DNA of 64,000 nucleotides, from NCBI GenBank assembly GCA_016648135.1, contig JADDOH010003932.1:183109-247108 (forward strand), read 5' to 3'. The DNA comes from Agrypnia vestita (Eukaryota > Arthropoda > Insecta > Trichoptera > Phryganeidae). A model generated the notes under the pieces. The model was not told the DNA's origin and did not search any database. It saw nothing but the letters and a program-made list of their open reading frames with translations. A program made the position numbers and the translations under genes. This document shows positions 24,176-34,349 of this stretch, piece after piece (the stretch's first letter is position 1; each line of letters begins with the position of its first letter).

Positions 24176-24570
24176 GGAAACATTATGTTTTAGAGAACAG
24201 GGGAACCTTTGTTTTCCCTCTCAAACTTATTTTTTACTTAATTCTTAACCCGTGCAATGCCGGGTACGACCAGCTAGCCATTAATAAGTATGGAGTTAAG
24301 ACATGGCTCCCGTATTAATCAATAAATTACCGATTGAAAGATTATTTAAAAAATGCCTCTTTTTGATGGAACAGAAAATTTGGAGATAAATTGATTTCGA
24401 GTATTTTAAAATGATTTTTAATGTACTAAAGGAATCACTTTTATTTATATGTATAATATTCATTATTTTTAAAAAAAGTGGCAATTATCTGTAAAGAACT
24501 TTATTTGGTCCAATCATCAAGATTTTGTTAATACTAGCCACAAACTCGTAAAAAATCACGGTATATAATA

Positions 24571-25290
24571 TTAGGTCCTTACATATGAAATTGGCGTTTA
24601 GTATGGGAGGAACATAAAGCCGATTTTTTTTTATTATAATATATTTATTTAATCAAAGTATGTACCATTACTATCTATGCACTTTTGCCATCTCATAGGT
24701 AGTTCATCGATCCCTTTACTAAAAAAACCATTCGGACTGGAATCAATAAAATCTTTGAAGGCGGTTTGGACTGCCCCATCGGAGCTGAATTTTTTCCTTT
24801 GCAAGAAGTTATCCAAATTTCGAAAAAAATGATAATCTGTTGGGGCAAGGTCCGGAGAGTACGGTGAATGTTTTAGACATTCCAATTGAAGCTCCTCTAA
24901 TTTGGTAGCCGTCTGTTGTGCAGTGTGTGGTCTAGCGTTATCATGAAGCAGCAGTGGCCTAGAGCGATTAACCAGCCTCGATTGTTTAGCAGCTAGCTTT
25001 TCCATCATGGTTTGCAGTTTCTGACAATAGATATCTGCCATAATCGTCTGGCCAGATTTAAGAAAGCTGTAGTGAACGACACCAGCACTAGTCCACCAAA
25101 CGCTCATAAGTAACTTTTTTGGAGTCAATTTTCGCTTGGGGCATGGTTTGGCTGGTTCGGCAGGGTTCAGCCATTGCGATGAGCGCTTCCGATTATCGTA
25201 CAGGATCCACTTTTCATCACAGGTAATGATTCGATTTAAAATCCCTTCATTATTGTGCCGGTTGAGTAATGCAACGAGCAGTCAACGCGC
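24571..25290 (-). pseudogene. mariner transposase, cecropia-type, 5'-truncated
   Basis: The reverse-strand frame (about 25280 down to 24649) encodes the C-terminal 210 or so residues of a mariner transposase. It shows RIITCDEKWILYDN (first catalytic Asp), HDNARPHTA (second) and YSPDLAPTDYHFF (third). The second and third Asp are 34 residues apart, i.e. the mariner D,D34D arrangement. The natural stop after WQKCIDSNGTYFD is retained. Beyond it, TTAGGTCCTTACATATGAAA (24571-24590) next to a TA looks like the terminal inverted repeat. The N-terminal helix-turn-helix half and the other inverted repeat are missing, with a stop just upstream of LLVALLN, so the copy cannot move itself. Catalytic residues appear intact. 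Confidence 0.9.
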
Positions 25291-26040
25291 GTTTGCTTAA
25301 AGTGGATTAAAACAGTTTTATCACTAACACTGATGTGTCACTGATGTTTTATGAAATAATAAAATAAATGTTTTTGACATAAAATTGTAAGTTTTGCAAA
25401 AATCTTGAAAATACAGAGATTTTTGATAGGTAAACGAAACATGCCTACATATGACTCGTCTCCCCCGAATAACACGAGAAGCCTTGTACCCATTCTCCCT
25501 TTTATGCGTCCACCAGCGATAGTACTTGTTAATATGGTGAAAGGGTAGGCTGGGGAAATTTGAACCATGGGGTAGTCGCCATACTGCTGTGCAGAATATA
25601 TTTATGATAACGCAATAAACTACGTTGGCTATTATTATTCCAAAGGCTCCCTGTGGTGAATAATTGCTTATACAATGATTGCTTATTAAGTTTATCTAGT
25701 TATAAGTGTTCTATCATAATTGCTTATTAATTTTATCTAGTTATAATTTTTCAAGGTTTTTTTCTCATTTTTGCATCTATAAGTACGGATTCAGATTCCC
25801 AAGGTTGGAAAACATTGGAAAAAGGAAAAGCGCTACACCGAACTTTGTAACGGATAGAGATATCGTGGAAATTATTTCTTTTCCAAACTCGTGAGGTCGG
25901 AAAAGCGAGGAAAAATGTTAGAAAATCCGGTCACTAGGAAAATACCGAATCTCAGGTACTGACTCCTGAGAACATAAGGCTTATTATAACAATTCTGGAT
26001 TCAGCTGTCAAGGCCAGCGGTCAAAGGTCGGTCTCATGCC
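25291..26040. other. Non-coding stretch, no gene seen
   Basis: Frames at 25338-25568 (reverse) and 25706-25894 (forward) carry no recognisable domain. A short direct repeat 'attgcttattaa...tttatctagttataa' occurs at about 25678 and 25718. Confidence 0.5.
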
Positions 26041-26042
26041 CG

Positions 26043-27295
26043 AACGTTTCTCCACAACAAGAGCGGGTACCAATGCGAGAGGAGACAGAAAAGGGGAAAA
26101 GGAGGAAAAGGGAGAGGGACGAATTGACTTCTATGGCGTCAATCCCTTTTAGTCCGACTTATACGGACGCACGTGATGAAACGTACAACAAAGCTCGTTC
26201 AGTACTTAAAGTTCTGGACGGCATTATGTGTGAGGACAAAGCCCGTTTAAACATGGAACAAAAATCGCGAATGTCGGCCTGTCATATGGACTTAATGGCT
26301 ATCATATGTGAGTAAGCGACCGAAAATGCCAGACTAAAGGGAGCCCTGGATGAAAGCCGACGTGGAAAAAATGAAATAGCTGACAATGTCGAGGATCTGA
26401 AACAAATGATTTTGGAAATCAAGAAGAGTTTTGATGCAATTCCTCCAAAAAACTGTTGGAAAGGCGTCCTATGCGGATATCGCGGGAGGCTCTGGTTGTG
26501 TTAAAGTAATGGGCGCAAAACGTGTGGCTGGTCCACCGCCACCGACTATCATAATCTACCCGAAAGAACCAGAGGGTAAATCCGCAGAAGAAACCAAGTC
26601 AATTATTATGGAGACATTAAAGCCTGTGGATGATGGATTTTAGCCAGTCAAAGTAAGTAGAGTTCGCGGTGATGGTGTTTTATTAGAAACAACAAATAGA
26701 GCAGGCATCGACGGAATAATGGCGGCGCAGCAAGAATTAGAAAATATTGGCTTGACTATCGTGGAACCTAAAGGGGACTACCCAGAGTTGTTATTTACGA
26801 TGTCCCAAGGAACATCGAAGAAAAGGTCCGATTAGAAGAGATGTATAATTTAAATATTGACGGTAAGATACAATTGACCAAGGAGGCCTTTACGTCGACC
26901 ACCAGAAGGGACTCTATATTTGGACGAAGGGAAGGACAAAATGTACATTGTATTTATACATTATTACCTGAGGTCCGAAAGTGCCTTATAGACAACGGTC
27001 TATGTTTCCTGGGTTGGCACGCTTGTCATGCCCGTGATTATGTGGGTGCAACGAGGTGCTACAAATGCCACCTGTACGAACGTACAAGCAAGGCCTGCAA
27101 GAACACTACCATTGTGTGCAGACACTGCGCGAAGGACGGCCACGAGCGAAAGCACGCCCACATAAGGCAGAACCGGCGAAGTGTGCAACATGCACCAAAT
27201 TTATGAGGCACGCCAACCACCAGACTGGTGATACTTCATGCCCGGCATACCAGGCAACGGTGGATCTTGCGGTCAAAATGACCAATTATGGCTAG
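26043..27295 (+). pseudogene. R1-clade LINE ORF1 (gag-like), frameshifted
   Basis: A Lys/Glu/Arg-rich start (ATG at 26073) runs to a TAA at 26313. The same frame then continues as a charged, coiled-coil-like stretch (ATENARLKGALDES, EDLKQMILEIKKS). A first frameshift near 26450 leads to SYADIAG and a PPPPTIIIYPKE segment, ended by a stop near 26641. A second shift near 26800 restores RLEEMYNLNIDGKI and the zinc-knuckle region (CYKC at about 27058, CRHCAKDGHE). A third shift near 27190 gives the last knuckle CATC...HANHQTGDTSC. Three CCHC-type knuckles at the end of ORF1 are typical of R1-clade and related arthropod LINEs. It is dead by at least three frameshifts and two stops. Confidence 0.8.
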
Positions 27296-27299
27296 GCAA

Positions 27300-27990
27300 A
27301 AAATCAGGATCGGGTGGAAGATCGCGTGCTGCATCTCTTGAGATGCAGCGGGTGATCCAAGACATGGATCTTTTGATCTTATTAGTGCAGGAGAAGTACA
27401 ACTTCCGTAGTAAAAGGATGTGGATCCGGGCGCGGGGGTTGGAATTAACACTAGCCGACTGAAACCTCTGTACTTGGCCCACCTCTCCGATAGACATCGA
27501 GTGTGTGTCTCCGTCGTGCTTGAGGAGACCGAGGTATATTTTATCTCTGTCCATTTCAAGTACGGTGACCCGGTGGGACCTCATATCCTTGGCTTGTCCC
27601 GAGTCCTGGACACTTTGAAAGGGAAGAAAGTAATAATCAGGGGTGATTTCAATGCGCGCTCCCCGCTGTGGTATGATAATACTACTCAACATGTGGGCTA
27701 TGATCGGAAGATTGCCGTTGAGGGGTTCATAGCCGGTTACGATTTGAGTATCCTCAATGAACCAGGCAATCCTTCGACATTTTCCAGCCCTGCAGGTGGG
27801 GAGTGTAACATGACATCACCCTTTGTACAGACAACGCACTGGAGCTGGTCGGGGACTGGAGGGTACTGGGGGGTGTCATTAACAGTGATCATCGGCTAGT
27901 GTCCTTTAGTCTCTGCCTAGCCTCGGCGCTGAGTTTAAGGGAAGGATGGAAGTTTAAGTCTAAGAATGCGGACTGGGAGGCATTCGAAAT
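27300..27990 (+). pseudogene. R1-clade LINE ORF2 N-terminus: endonuclease domain, frameshifted and 3'-truncated
   Basis: The first part reads SRAASLEMQRVIQD and LLVQEKYNF, the usual start of the apurinic-type endonuclease with its QE pair. After a frameshift near 27420 the frame continues to GDFNARSPLWYD (GDxNA motif). Another shift near 27810 gives DITLCTDNALELVGDW and INSDHRLVSF (SDH catalytic motif). Similarity ends near DWEAFEI (about 27990), before any reverse transcriptase. The order ORF1 then ORF2-EN agrees with one LINE copy truncated at its 3' side or interrupted at 27990. Confidence 0.8.
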
Positions 27991-28393
27991 TATTTTCTTT
28001 CTCCATATGTATGCCTCTTTACAACACTGTTTTAATTTTTTTTCTTTTCTTTTGTACTTCTACTCATACACATTGTAAATGAGTCTTGTAGGTATCTAAT
28101 TCTTATATTCATGTATTTTTACTTATAAACACTGCATCTACCATGAAATATATGTATGTAATTATGTTTGTTTTAATAATAAAGATGATTCCTTCAACGG
28201 GGACAGTGAATGGTTTGTTTCTGCGGCTTTATTATTTTTTATTTTTTTTAAATTTGCTTGCCTCACCCAGGAATCGAACCAGATAGAAATTCAAAAAATA
28301 ACCACTCGCTATTTTATCGATAGGATCAATATTCAGGATAAAATCTCTCTAATAATCTATCTTAAGGATTTAATGTGGTTTTCCTTCAGGGCC
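27991..28393. other. Non-coding stretch; possible SINE-head remnant on the reverse strand
   Basis: On the reverse strand, 'tctggttcgattcctgggtg' (about 28265-28284) is a box-B-like word close to family B SINE heads, without a clear box A. An AATAAA lies at about 28178. No gene is seen. Confidence 0.35.
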
Positions 28394-28408
28394 CACTGAT
28401 TTTTTCCA

Positions 28409-28456
28409 TGACATGAAAGTCTCCCACCAACTTATTGGTGGGAGACTTTCATGTCA
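28409..28456. repeat. Perfect 22 bp-stem hairpin, 4 nt loop
   Basis: Arms 28409-28430 and 28435-28456 (core 'catgaaagtctcccaccaa') are exact inverted copies around 'ctta'. It is GC-balanced and very stable on paper. It could be a structured RNA part of the enclosing element or a recent foldback. Confidence 0.9.
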
Positions 28457-28503
28457 CCCGCGAACAATTACGGCTAGTCCGTAACTTTTGAGGCCTTTTT
28501 AGC

Positions 28504-28540
28504 CTTGACAATGGCACGTGATACCGTGTCGAAACGTCGG
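28504..28540 (+). ncRNA. Decayed hammerhead-ribozyme-like motif
   Basis: The order is: core 'cttgacaa' (consensus CUGANGA, changed), a 6 bp stem GGCACG/CGTGTC with a small loop, then GAAACGTC. The last is the compact helix III plus cleavage-site block (GAAACGUC) seen in Penelope-type hammerheads. Substitutions in the first conserved box would be expected to abolish cleavage. Homology is inferred from layout, not shown by alignment. Confidence 0.4.
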
Positions 28541-28639
28541 CCTTGGTCTTCTCACGGAGCCCATTTACAGAAAACGCGAGGGAGTCCAGAAGTTCCTTTT
28601 GTTACATACAATAACGCTCGCGGAAACCTCAAGCAAAAC

Positions 28640-29060
28640 ATATATATATATATATGACACGACCTAACGAATCCGCATGTTCTATTTTGTCCCACTCGCT
28701 TTATTCAAACCAGCCGCCCGGTAATTTTTAGTCTATGATGCGTAAAGCAAGTTCCATCTATGGAGACGTACGAATTGTCGATTCGCTTCTCGAGCGGCTG
28801 CGGGCTGGTATTTCTGTCATTTCGCGTGTGAGAGCTACAACTGATAGCCGAAATGTAGACATACTCTCATCTGGGCCCCGATAAGGGTAATTATTCAGTC
28901 ATATTCTGATACCATAGAAGTATTATAGCGCCATTAGCTGTGGATTGTTTGTAATTTGTAGTTATTTTTGTTACATGGGGGCCCGCGCTCTGCGTGTTCC
29001 GTCTTGCCAAAGGTGTCGAGAACAATGGCAGGCGTTTAGCTTGCCACAATTTTATAATAA
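28640..29060. promoter_or_regulatory. GC-richer, non-repeated island
   Basis: It follows a short (TA)n run (28640-28658). The island mixes GC-rich words ('gcttctcgagcggctgcggg', 'gggggcccgcgctctgcg') with AT cores such as 'gggtaattattcag'. No long open frame or repeat relation within the window is found. Candidate regulatory DNA only. Confidence 0.25.
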
Positions 29061-30004
29061 TAAAAACCATCGAAGGAGTTCCCTAGGTTTATTATATGGA
29101 AAAGATATATGATGTCCAGAAACTGACCACATATGACGCTTTGGAGCATAGAAAACCTATAAAAAAATTTACAGGATTTTCAAGTAACATCAAGTAACAT
29201 TTACAAGTTTTTATCAAGAGTAATGGTGATGGAACATTCTCTTCAATTTTACGAGGATATTGGAACAATCCTGTAGGATGTTTCTTCGACCTTATTGTTT
29301 AAAATGTCAGTTTAATTGTATTTTTCAAGTAAGTTTTGCAAGGCAATGTGCACTAAATATCAACAGATTTTTTTTGTTAAATATACCATGCTGGGCCTGA
29401 ATTGACACTCTTACGTTATTATTTTTGTATGAAAATATTTATGTTTCCACAAAATTTATCTTTCTTATGTAATGGAACTAATTTTATTGCAAATTGCGTA
29501 ATCCGATCTAACCTTACTCTTATTATGTTAATTTTGTTAAAGCTGAGAAAGCAAATTTTTATTTTAAAATTAATTGAATAAACTTATAAATTATTGTCAA
29601 CAGACATTTCGATTTTTACTTACAATATACCTCTTCCACAAAGCAAAGTGTATTATGTCTAGAATTCTAGCTATATAAAGTACAATTTTAAATTTTAATT
29701 AATCGAACGAACCCCTTTTCTCATTGCAATACCTTCTGGCTGTCGGTGCATGAAGTACATGTAAGTCCGAGGAGTATTTCTTAATAAACGAAATAGCTTG
29801 TCGGTAATGCTACGTCTATATACATATAAATTAATTTTTGAGAAAATATAGTATCTCAATTTTTTTAAACTCGTTGATTTAGAAGGAAACAGCTCTATTT
29901 CTAGGGTAGAATTAAATTAATCCGTTGTCTATAACTTGACCTTTATTCATTTTACTATGGATATAACTATACATTTGTTTTCACAAATATACTGCTTCAA
30001 AACT
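29061..30004. other. AT-rich non-coding stretch, no gene seen
   Basis: No recognised gene or repeat family. Confidence 0.55.
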
Positions 30005-30178
30005 AGATGGTTTGGTAGTAGTGGTAGTTAAGTTGCTGGTTCAGGCTTCATTCCAGGAGACCAGCAAGTTAATCCTTTTATTTTAATAGCGCAGGCGTTA
30101 GATTTAGTTTGAAAATAGTAAGAATATTTATTTGACACGTATTCCGTGTTCGCATCTCTATTAAAAATAGAAAAAAGT
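30005..30178 (+). mobile_element. tRNA-derived SINE, family A
   Basis: A degraded head ('gctggttcaggcttcattcc') is followed by the family body 'gaccagcaagttaatcc', 'tagtttgaaaatagtaagaa' and the tail 'ccgtgttcgcatctctatta' with A-rich DNA. The body and tail match the copies at 43.10, 33.79 and 59.69 kb. Confidence 0.75.
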
Positions 30179-30214
30179 ATTATGTATTAGTAAAAAAAGG
30201 ATCAGTAAAAAGTA

Positions 30215-30362
30215 TTATCATGGGTGGAATTGGTGAACGCTATATTGTGTAAAATGATCACTTAAGTCAGCCACACGATAGGTCGTAAGCCCCATAGACA
30301 TCCAAAAAGACTTCCATACAATACTTTCCCATATAAAAAAGTAGCTTTGTCTCTGTGATGCA
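30215..30362 (+). repeat. Interspersed repeat family E copy
   Basis: 'aggtcgtaagccccatagac' followed by 'aagacttccatac' and 'ctttgtctctgtgatgcatc' matches 35595-35674 ('aggtcgtaaaccctatgaac') and the palindrome arm at 20.24-20.34 kb. Confidence 0.65.
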
Positions 30363-30960
30363 TCGGCTTTGTTGATGTTGACATTGTTAGGGTTTTGCTA
30401 CGAAACTTATAAAACTGTAACAATTGAGATGGCTGTATCTGGACCATAAATATTGTATATATAATTACGCTTTTTGCAGTGCGTTTTCCACGATGACCGT
30501 TGATGGCCACAGTCCCTCTGGTGGATCAAAACACAGACGAACAACCGGTGCCTCACGTGTGTTATAAAGTATACATATTTTAAAAATGATATTTTGGCTT
30601 GGAGAACGGTGAATAAAATAATTTTCCTCGGCTTGCGAGCAACAATATCGCAAATCACATTTGCAGACAGAAAGCTTGCGCAATGTAAAATTGAATTTGT
30701 TCCCGATAGGTTTTCCCCGCCATACAATCTCTGACCTTAAGCGCCCGGGTCTCCTCCGTGCAATATTCTGTTTTATTCCCATTTCAGAAATACTTATTCC
30801 ATCTTGAAAACGGTTTTTTGCAACCAGAACTTTTATCAATACTTTGGGAAAGGAAATACGGGATATGGAACACGACTTGTTGGAAGATCGTGGATGGTTT
30901 GGTTTCCATAAAATCTCAATTACTTGCAATGTAGCTTCGTAAATTACTTTTTGATTGAAT
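30363..30960. other. Unassigned complex stretch, open on both strands
   Basis: The reverse strand carries a 154-codon frame (30929-30465) and overlapping 106- and 82-codon frames. The forward strand is also largely open. I recognise no domain, signal peptide or transmembrane segment in any of them. A fragment SVCKCDLRYCCSQ in the 154-codon frame has four Cys but no matching family. Either a decayed mobile-element ORF or non-coding complex DNA; not called a gene. Confidence 0.35.
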
Positions 30961-31282
30961 CTCGTAGTTTATCAATATTTACAGAACTTTATCCTCGTCT
31001 TTAAGTTTATAAATTGATATTTTTAATATTCCTGCAGTCAACTTTTAGCTTTTCGTAGCAACCATTGCCAAAATTATTTTCAAATAATATTTATTCGAAT
31101 TCGAAGCATTACGTTTTTGTATGACAGCGTATACCTAAGCATGTATCCTAAAAAAATCAAAATCAGTTTCCAGTAACCGTGATAGATTTAACTATTGTAT
31201 ATTATAATAAAATTGTTTGATTTATGATTTCAATAAAAATGTTTTATTTGTTTTTTGGTTGAAATAAAAAAGTAAGACATAA

Positions 31283-31695
31283 AAACCAAGTTTTTATTAT
31301 ACTCCCTTTTTCATTTACTAGTTGAAACATTTTTTTTTCGCTTAACTTACGCGTTGGGCTTCGGTCGGGCGACGCTACGAAAGGGAGTAAAAAAATATTT
31401 TCAAAAATACAAAATTATACTATAATCAGGTTTCGCGTCTACCAGACGTGTTGAATTATTTTCAAACAACTTAATAAGTTGTATGAAAAAAACAATCAAA
31501 ATTTGAAATATCCAAAAATTTATTAATTTTTTTAACGAAAATTTGATAGATCTTCTTGATCGTCGCCACGAGTCTGCTTGCAAAGTTTCAGCTCGATTGG
31601 ATTGCGGGAAAGGGGTTTAAAATGGATACAAAGTTTTTTCGTCAGACAAGAAGACAAGCAGACGCCACGAGTTAATTAATATAAAGGGAGTAAAA
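31283..31695 (-). mobile_element. ACTCCCTTT repeat family F, long copy
   Basis: On the reverse strand the element runs from 'tttttactccctttatatta' (31695) to 'gaaaaagggagtataataaa' near 31295. It aligns along its length with 43873-44172. It carries about 95 bp near its middle (around 31435-31525) that the other copy lacks. Its tips are short inverted repeats (ACTCCCTTT/AAAGGGAGT), suggesting a nonautonomous DNA element, although an internal third 'actccctttcgtagcg' complicates this. Confidence 0.7.
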
Positions 31696-31964
31696 ATTGC
31701 AAGGAATCGCGAATTCAATTTCATCTTAGATATAATGGTTTTTTATATGGTTTTTTGAAAGAAAAATAATCACAAACTTGGTTTGTAGACTGAGATAAGG
31801 TTATTTAATGCAAGAAATATAAATTAATTAATGTCGTCTTAGCCGGATGACCATCATTTATATTGTCAAATATTTGTTATAACCTGAGACTGTTCTATAA
31901 ACTATATTGTAAAAACTGTAGGATGTTTAATTTTGAAAGTCAATCATTTATTGTAAAAATATTT

Positions 31965-32110
31965 TTTATATGCCCACATGGAGAAGGCGTTTCTGGAGGG
32001 ACCACGTTGAGAGAATGGACCAGACAACATTTACCAGAGCCGTGATGCGCGGATTACAGAGGGGCTGGACGTCCTCGTCCTCTTCACAAGACCAGGACTG
32101 ACTTGTCAAT
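31965..32110 (+). pseudogene. RTE-like LINE C-terminal scrap
   Basis: Forward translation in one frame reads RRRFWRDHVERMDQTTFTRA followed by VMRGLQRG. This resembles the 'GHVERM..' segment near the C-terminus of RTE-like polyproteins. Only about 45 codons are recognisable, so the call is tentative. Confidence 0.35.
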
Positions 32111-32214
32111 ACAAACAAGGACATAATACATGGAAGAAGATATGGATACGTCATATGCCCAAGGATTTTCGAATGACAAAATGTTGATTTTAAATGAGTT
32201 GTCAATCAATTAAA

Positions 32215-33780
32215 CTTTACTACTTCAATCAGAGCAAAATAATTTTGTGGTGACATTATTAATAGAATTAATAAGAATATATATTCTCATTAATTGAATA
32301 TATTTACGTTTACGTTATATTTTGATTGATAAATATTTATAGTTAATTCTCATTTTTAAAAAAAAAAGATTGTTTAAAAAAATTTTATTAAAAATATAAA
32401 ACATGTAGGCATTATTAAATTTTAATCTTAATTTAAATTTAATCTTAATTTAAAATATTTTAAAAAATATTTCCGTACTTGCTTTCTTTATTTACACAAT
32501 TACATTTTAAAAAAGATCTTTAGCGAAGATGTAGAACAAAAAAGCATTAATTAAATTTGATTTTTCCTTCCCTACTCATCCGAAAGGTCCACCGTCTTGC
32601 AGCATTCAATTTGCAACAAAAAGCAATAAAAAATTAAAATTTTATCTTCCATTGTGCAGTCAGATGAGTCGGCGAGGAAGTTACAACGCCATGCAATCGC
32701 AATATGCGTTACTTTACTTCTTATTATAAGATAAAAAAATTGAATAAGAAAGACTGGCGAATTCATATCTATTCATATAATCCCAATTATAATAAAAATT
32801 TGGTTGTCTGACTCTCCGTACGTCCGTTTTTTTATGAAAATAATTAATTCAAAAAAAAAATTTTGGCAAATATTTTTTGAAGATTTTTTTAAAAATTAAG
32901 AAATATCATCAAAAAGGTTTCTACTTTAACAAACTGATTGGTTTACAGATATTTAAGTTTGTTATTAAATTGAAAAATAGTCTTAGCCGAAATTGGACCA
33001 CAATTATTAGCGTCAAATTGCTTTTTGATTTTTTTAAATTCAAATGTCTACCACAATTTTGATAGACTAAATTAATAGATTTCAATGCTTCCTCACCTTA
33101 CTCTACCTGCATATATCGAATAGCTGATATTTACGACATTACCATCAACGAAACCTTTTTTTCGATGTCACGAACTTTACCTTTACGGCATTAATATTAT
33201 CTATTATTTTTCCGGAATAAAAACATTCAACGTTTCAATATAATATTCCAATTAAAGCTCTTAATGGTAGTATCTTAGTAGCTCAAAAACTAAGTAAGTT
33301 ATTTGGTCTCAGGGCTGGAGGTTTTAGGTTTAACCCTCGTCTCTTGGAAGAAGAGCAAGTATGTAGTTTGGTAAATTATATGTAAAATTAAAAATTGAAG
33401 AGCAATAACATAAATTGAGCGTATTTTTATGTCATAGAAATATATTAATTCACAGTGTATATAGCATAAAATAAATTGCATATTTTCTATTTCAATTAAA
33501 TAATATAATAATAGTGATGTATATATATATATATATATTTTTTGATATTGACATCTGATTTGATAGTTGACAGATGATATAATAATGACATAATAATAAG
33601 TGGGCACGTGGTGTGAAATTTTCATGAAATTGGCACTGTATGAAACATTTCATTTAATTTTTTATTACTAGTCTTTACCAACCATCCCAGTTTAAAAAAA
33701 TCAGACAAATAAGTTATATTTTTTCTTTAATAAATATTAAAATCAAAAAAGTAATAATATATTATTAGTTATTACAATGA
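32215..33780. other. AT-rich non-coding stretch, no gene seen
   Basis: A short (TA)n run lies at about 33520-33538. The 108-codon reverse frame at 33299-33625 is Ile/Tyr-rich and partly built from that repeat. Confidence 0.55.
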
Positions 33781-33784
33781 AGTA

Positions 33785-33885
33785 CAATAGCACAAGCGTT
33801 TAGCTTAGTTTGAAAATGGTTAGAATATTGATGTGACACGTATTCCGTGTTCGCATCTCTATTTTTATTTAAAAAAAAAAAACAT
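33785..33885 (+). mobile_element. SINE family A, 5'-truncated copy
   Basis: 'agcacaagcgtttagcttag' and 'cgtattccgtgttcgcatct' followed by an A-rich tail match the body and tail of the 43.10 kb SINE. The tRNA-like head is absent. Confidence 0.75.
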
Positions 33886-34079
33886 AATATTAACTCTATC
33901 CAATAAAACGACTCAATTTTCTTACGCGTTACTACTCAAGGACAATTCCGTATTAAAATGTGATATTAAAGAAATAATTATCTGAGATGTATATTACTAT
34001 GTACATATTTGTGTGATTTGCCTTTGTATTTACATCTCTTTAGATCATATTGAAGTGGTTATTTACATAGACGTAACAT

Positions 34080-34345
34080 CTGTAGCGTGTGTCTAGCGAT
34101 GTATACGGTGCCTAGTCGGAGCTTTGCACACCAACCGCTAGGCAGCGAGAGCGAACAATAAAGAACACTAATTGCCGAGCCATTTGAATTTCAAATCGTT
34201 CCACAGAACACCAAGATGTAATAAACCGTTCTTAGAAAACGTACAACCGGCGACTTGGGATTTGTTTATTTGTTTTCCTATTATCTCATTTGATAATTGG
34301 GATTTTTCCTCGGTAAGAGCCGCGATTTCTTAAATTATTCCGAGT
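34080..34345. promoter_or_regulatory. Complex island with clustered TF-type words
   Basis: Words resembling binding sites cluster here: 'gaacaataaag' (Sox-like), 'tttgtttatttg' (forkhead-like) and 'attatctcatttgataattg' (two GATA cores). No coding frame fits and no repeat relation is seen in the window. Short motif matches occur by chance, so this is a candidate enhancer only. Confidence 0.3.
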
Positions 34346-34349
34346 AAAT

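Larger units (their letters stand above)
23106..24277 (+). mobile_element. Helitron with terminal hairpin and CTAG end, interrupted by a LINE
   Basis: The 5' end is A|TCTATACTAATATTATAAAG at 23106. The 3' end is a stem-loop (ACCCG-tgcaatgc-CGGGT, 24249-24265) followed nine bases later by CTAG at 24274-24277. TC...CTRR termini with a 3' hairpin are the hallmarks of Helitrons, and this end pair is widespread in moths and butterflies. The left part includes 'tatccctgatgagcatagg' (to about 23350). A LINE fragment occupies about 23350-24175. No RepHel protein is present, so the element is nonautonomous. Confidence 0.75.
28394..28625 (+). mobile_element. Penelope-type terminal-repeat remnant (hairpin plus hammerhead-like motif)
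   Basis: This segment holds a perfect hairpin (28409-28456), a second small stem-loop (TTACGG-ctagt-CCGTAA near 28467) and a hammerhead-like core at 28504-28540. Penelope-like elements are known to carry small hammerhead ribozymes in their terminal repeats. Assignment rests on that motif alone, because no reverse transcriptase or GIY-YIG frame is adjacent. Confidence 0.4.

Noticed and set aside
28504..28540. An active hammerhead ribozyme
   Set aside because: The first conserved core box is changed at two invariant positions, so only a decayed motif is claimed.
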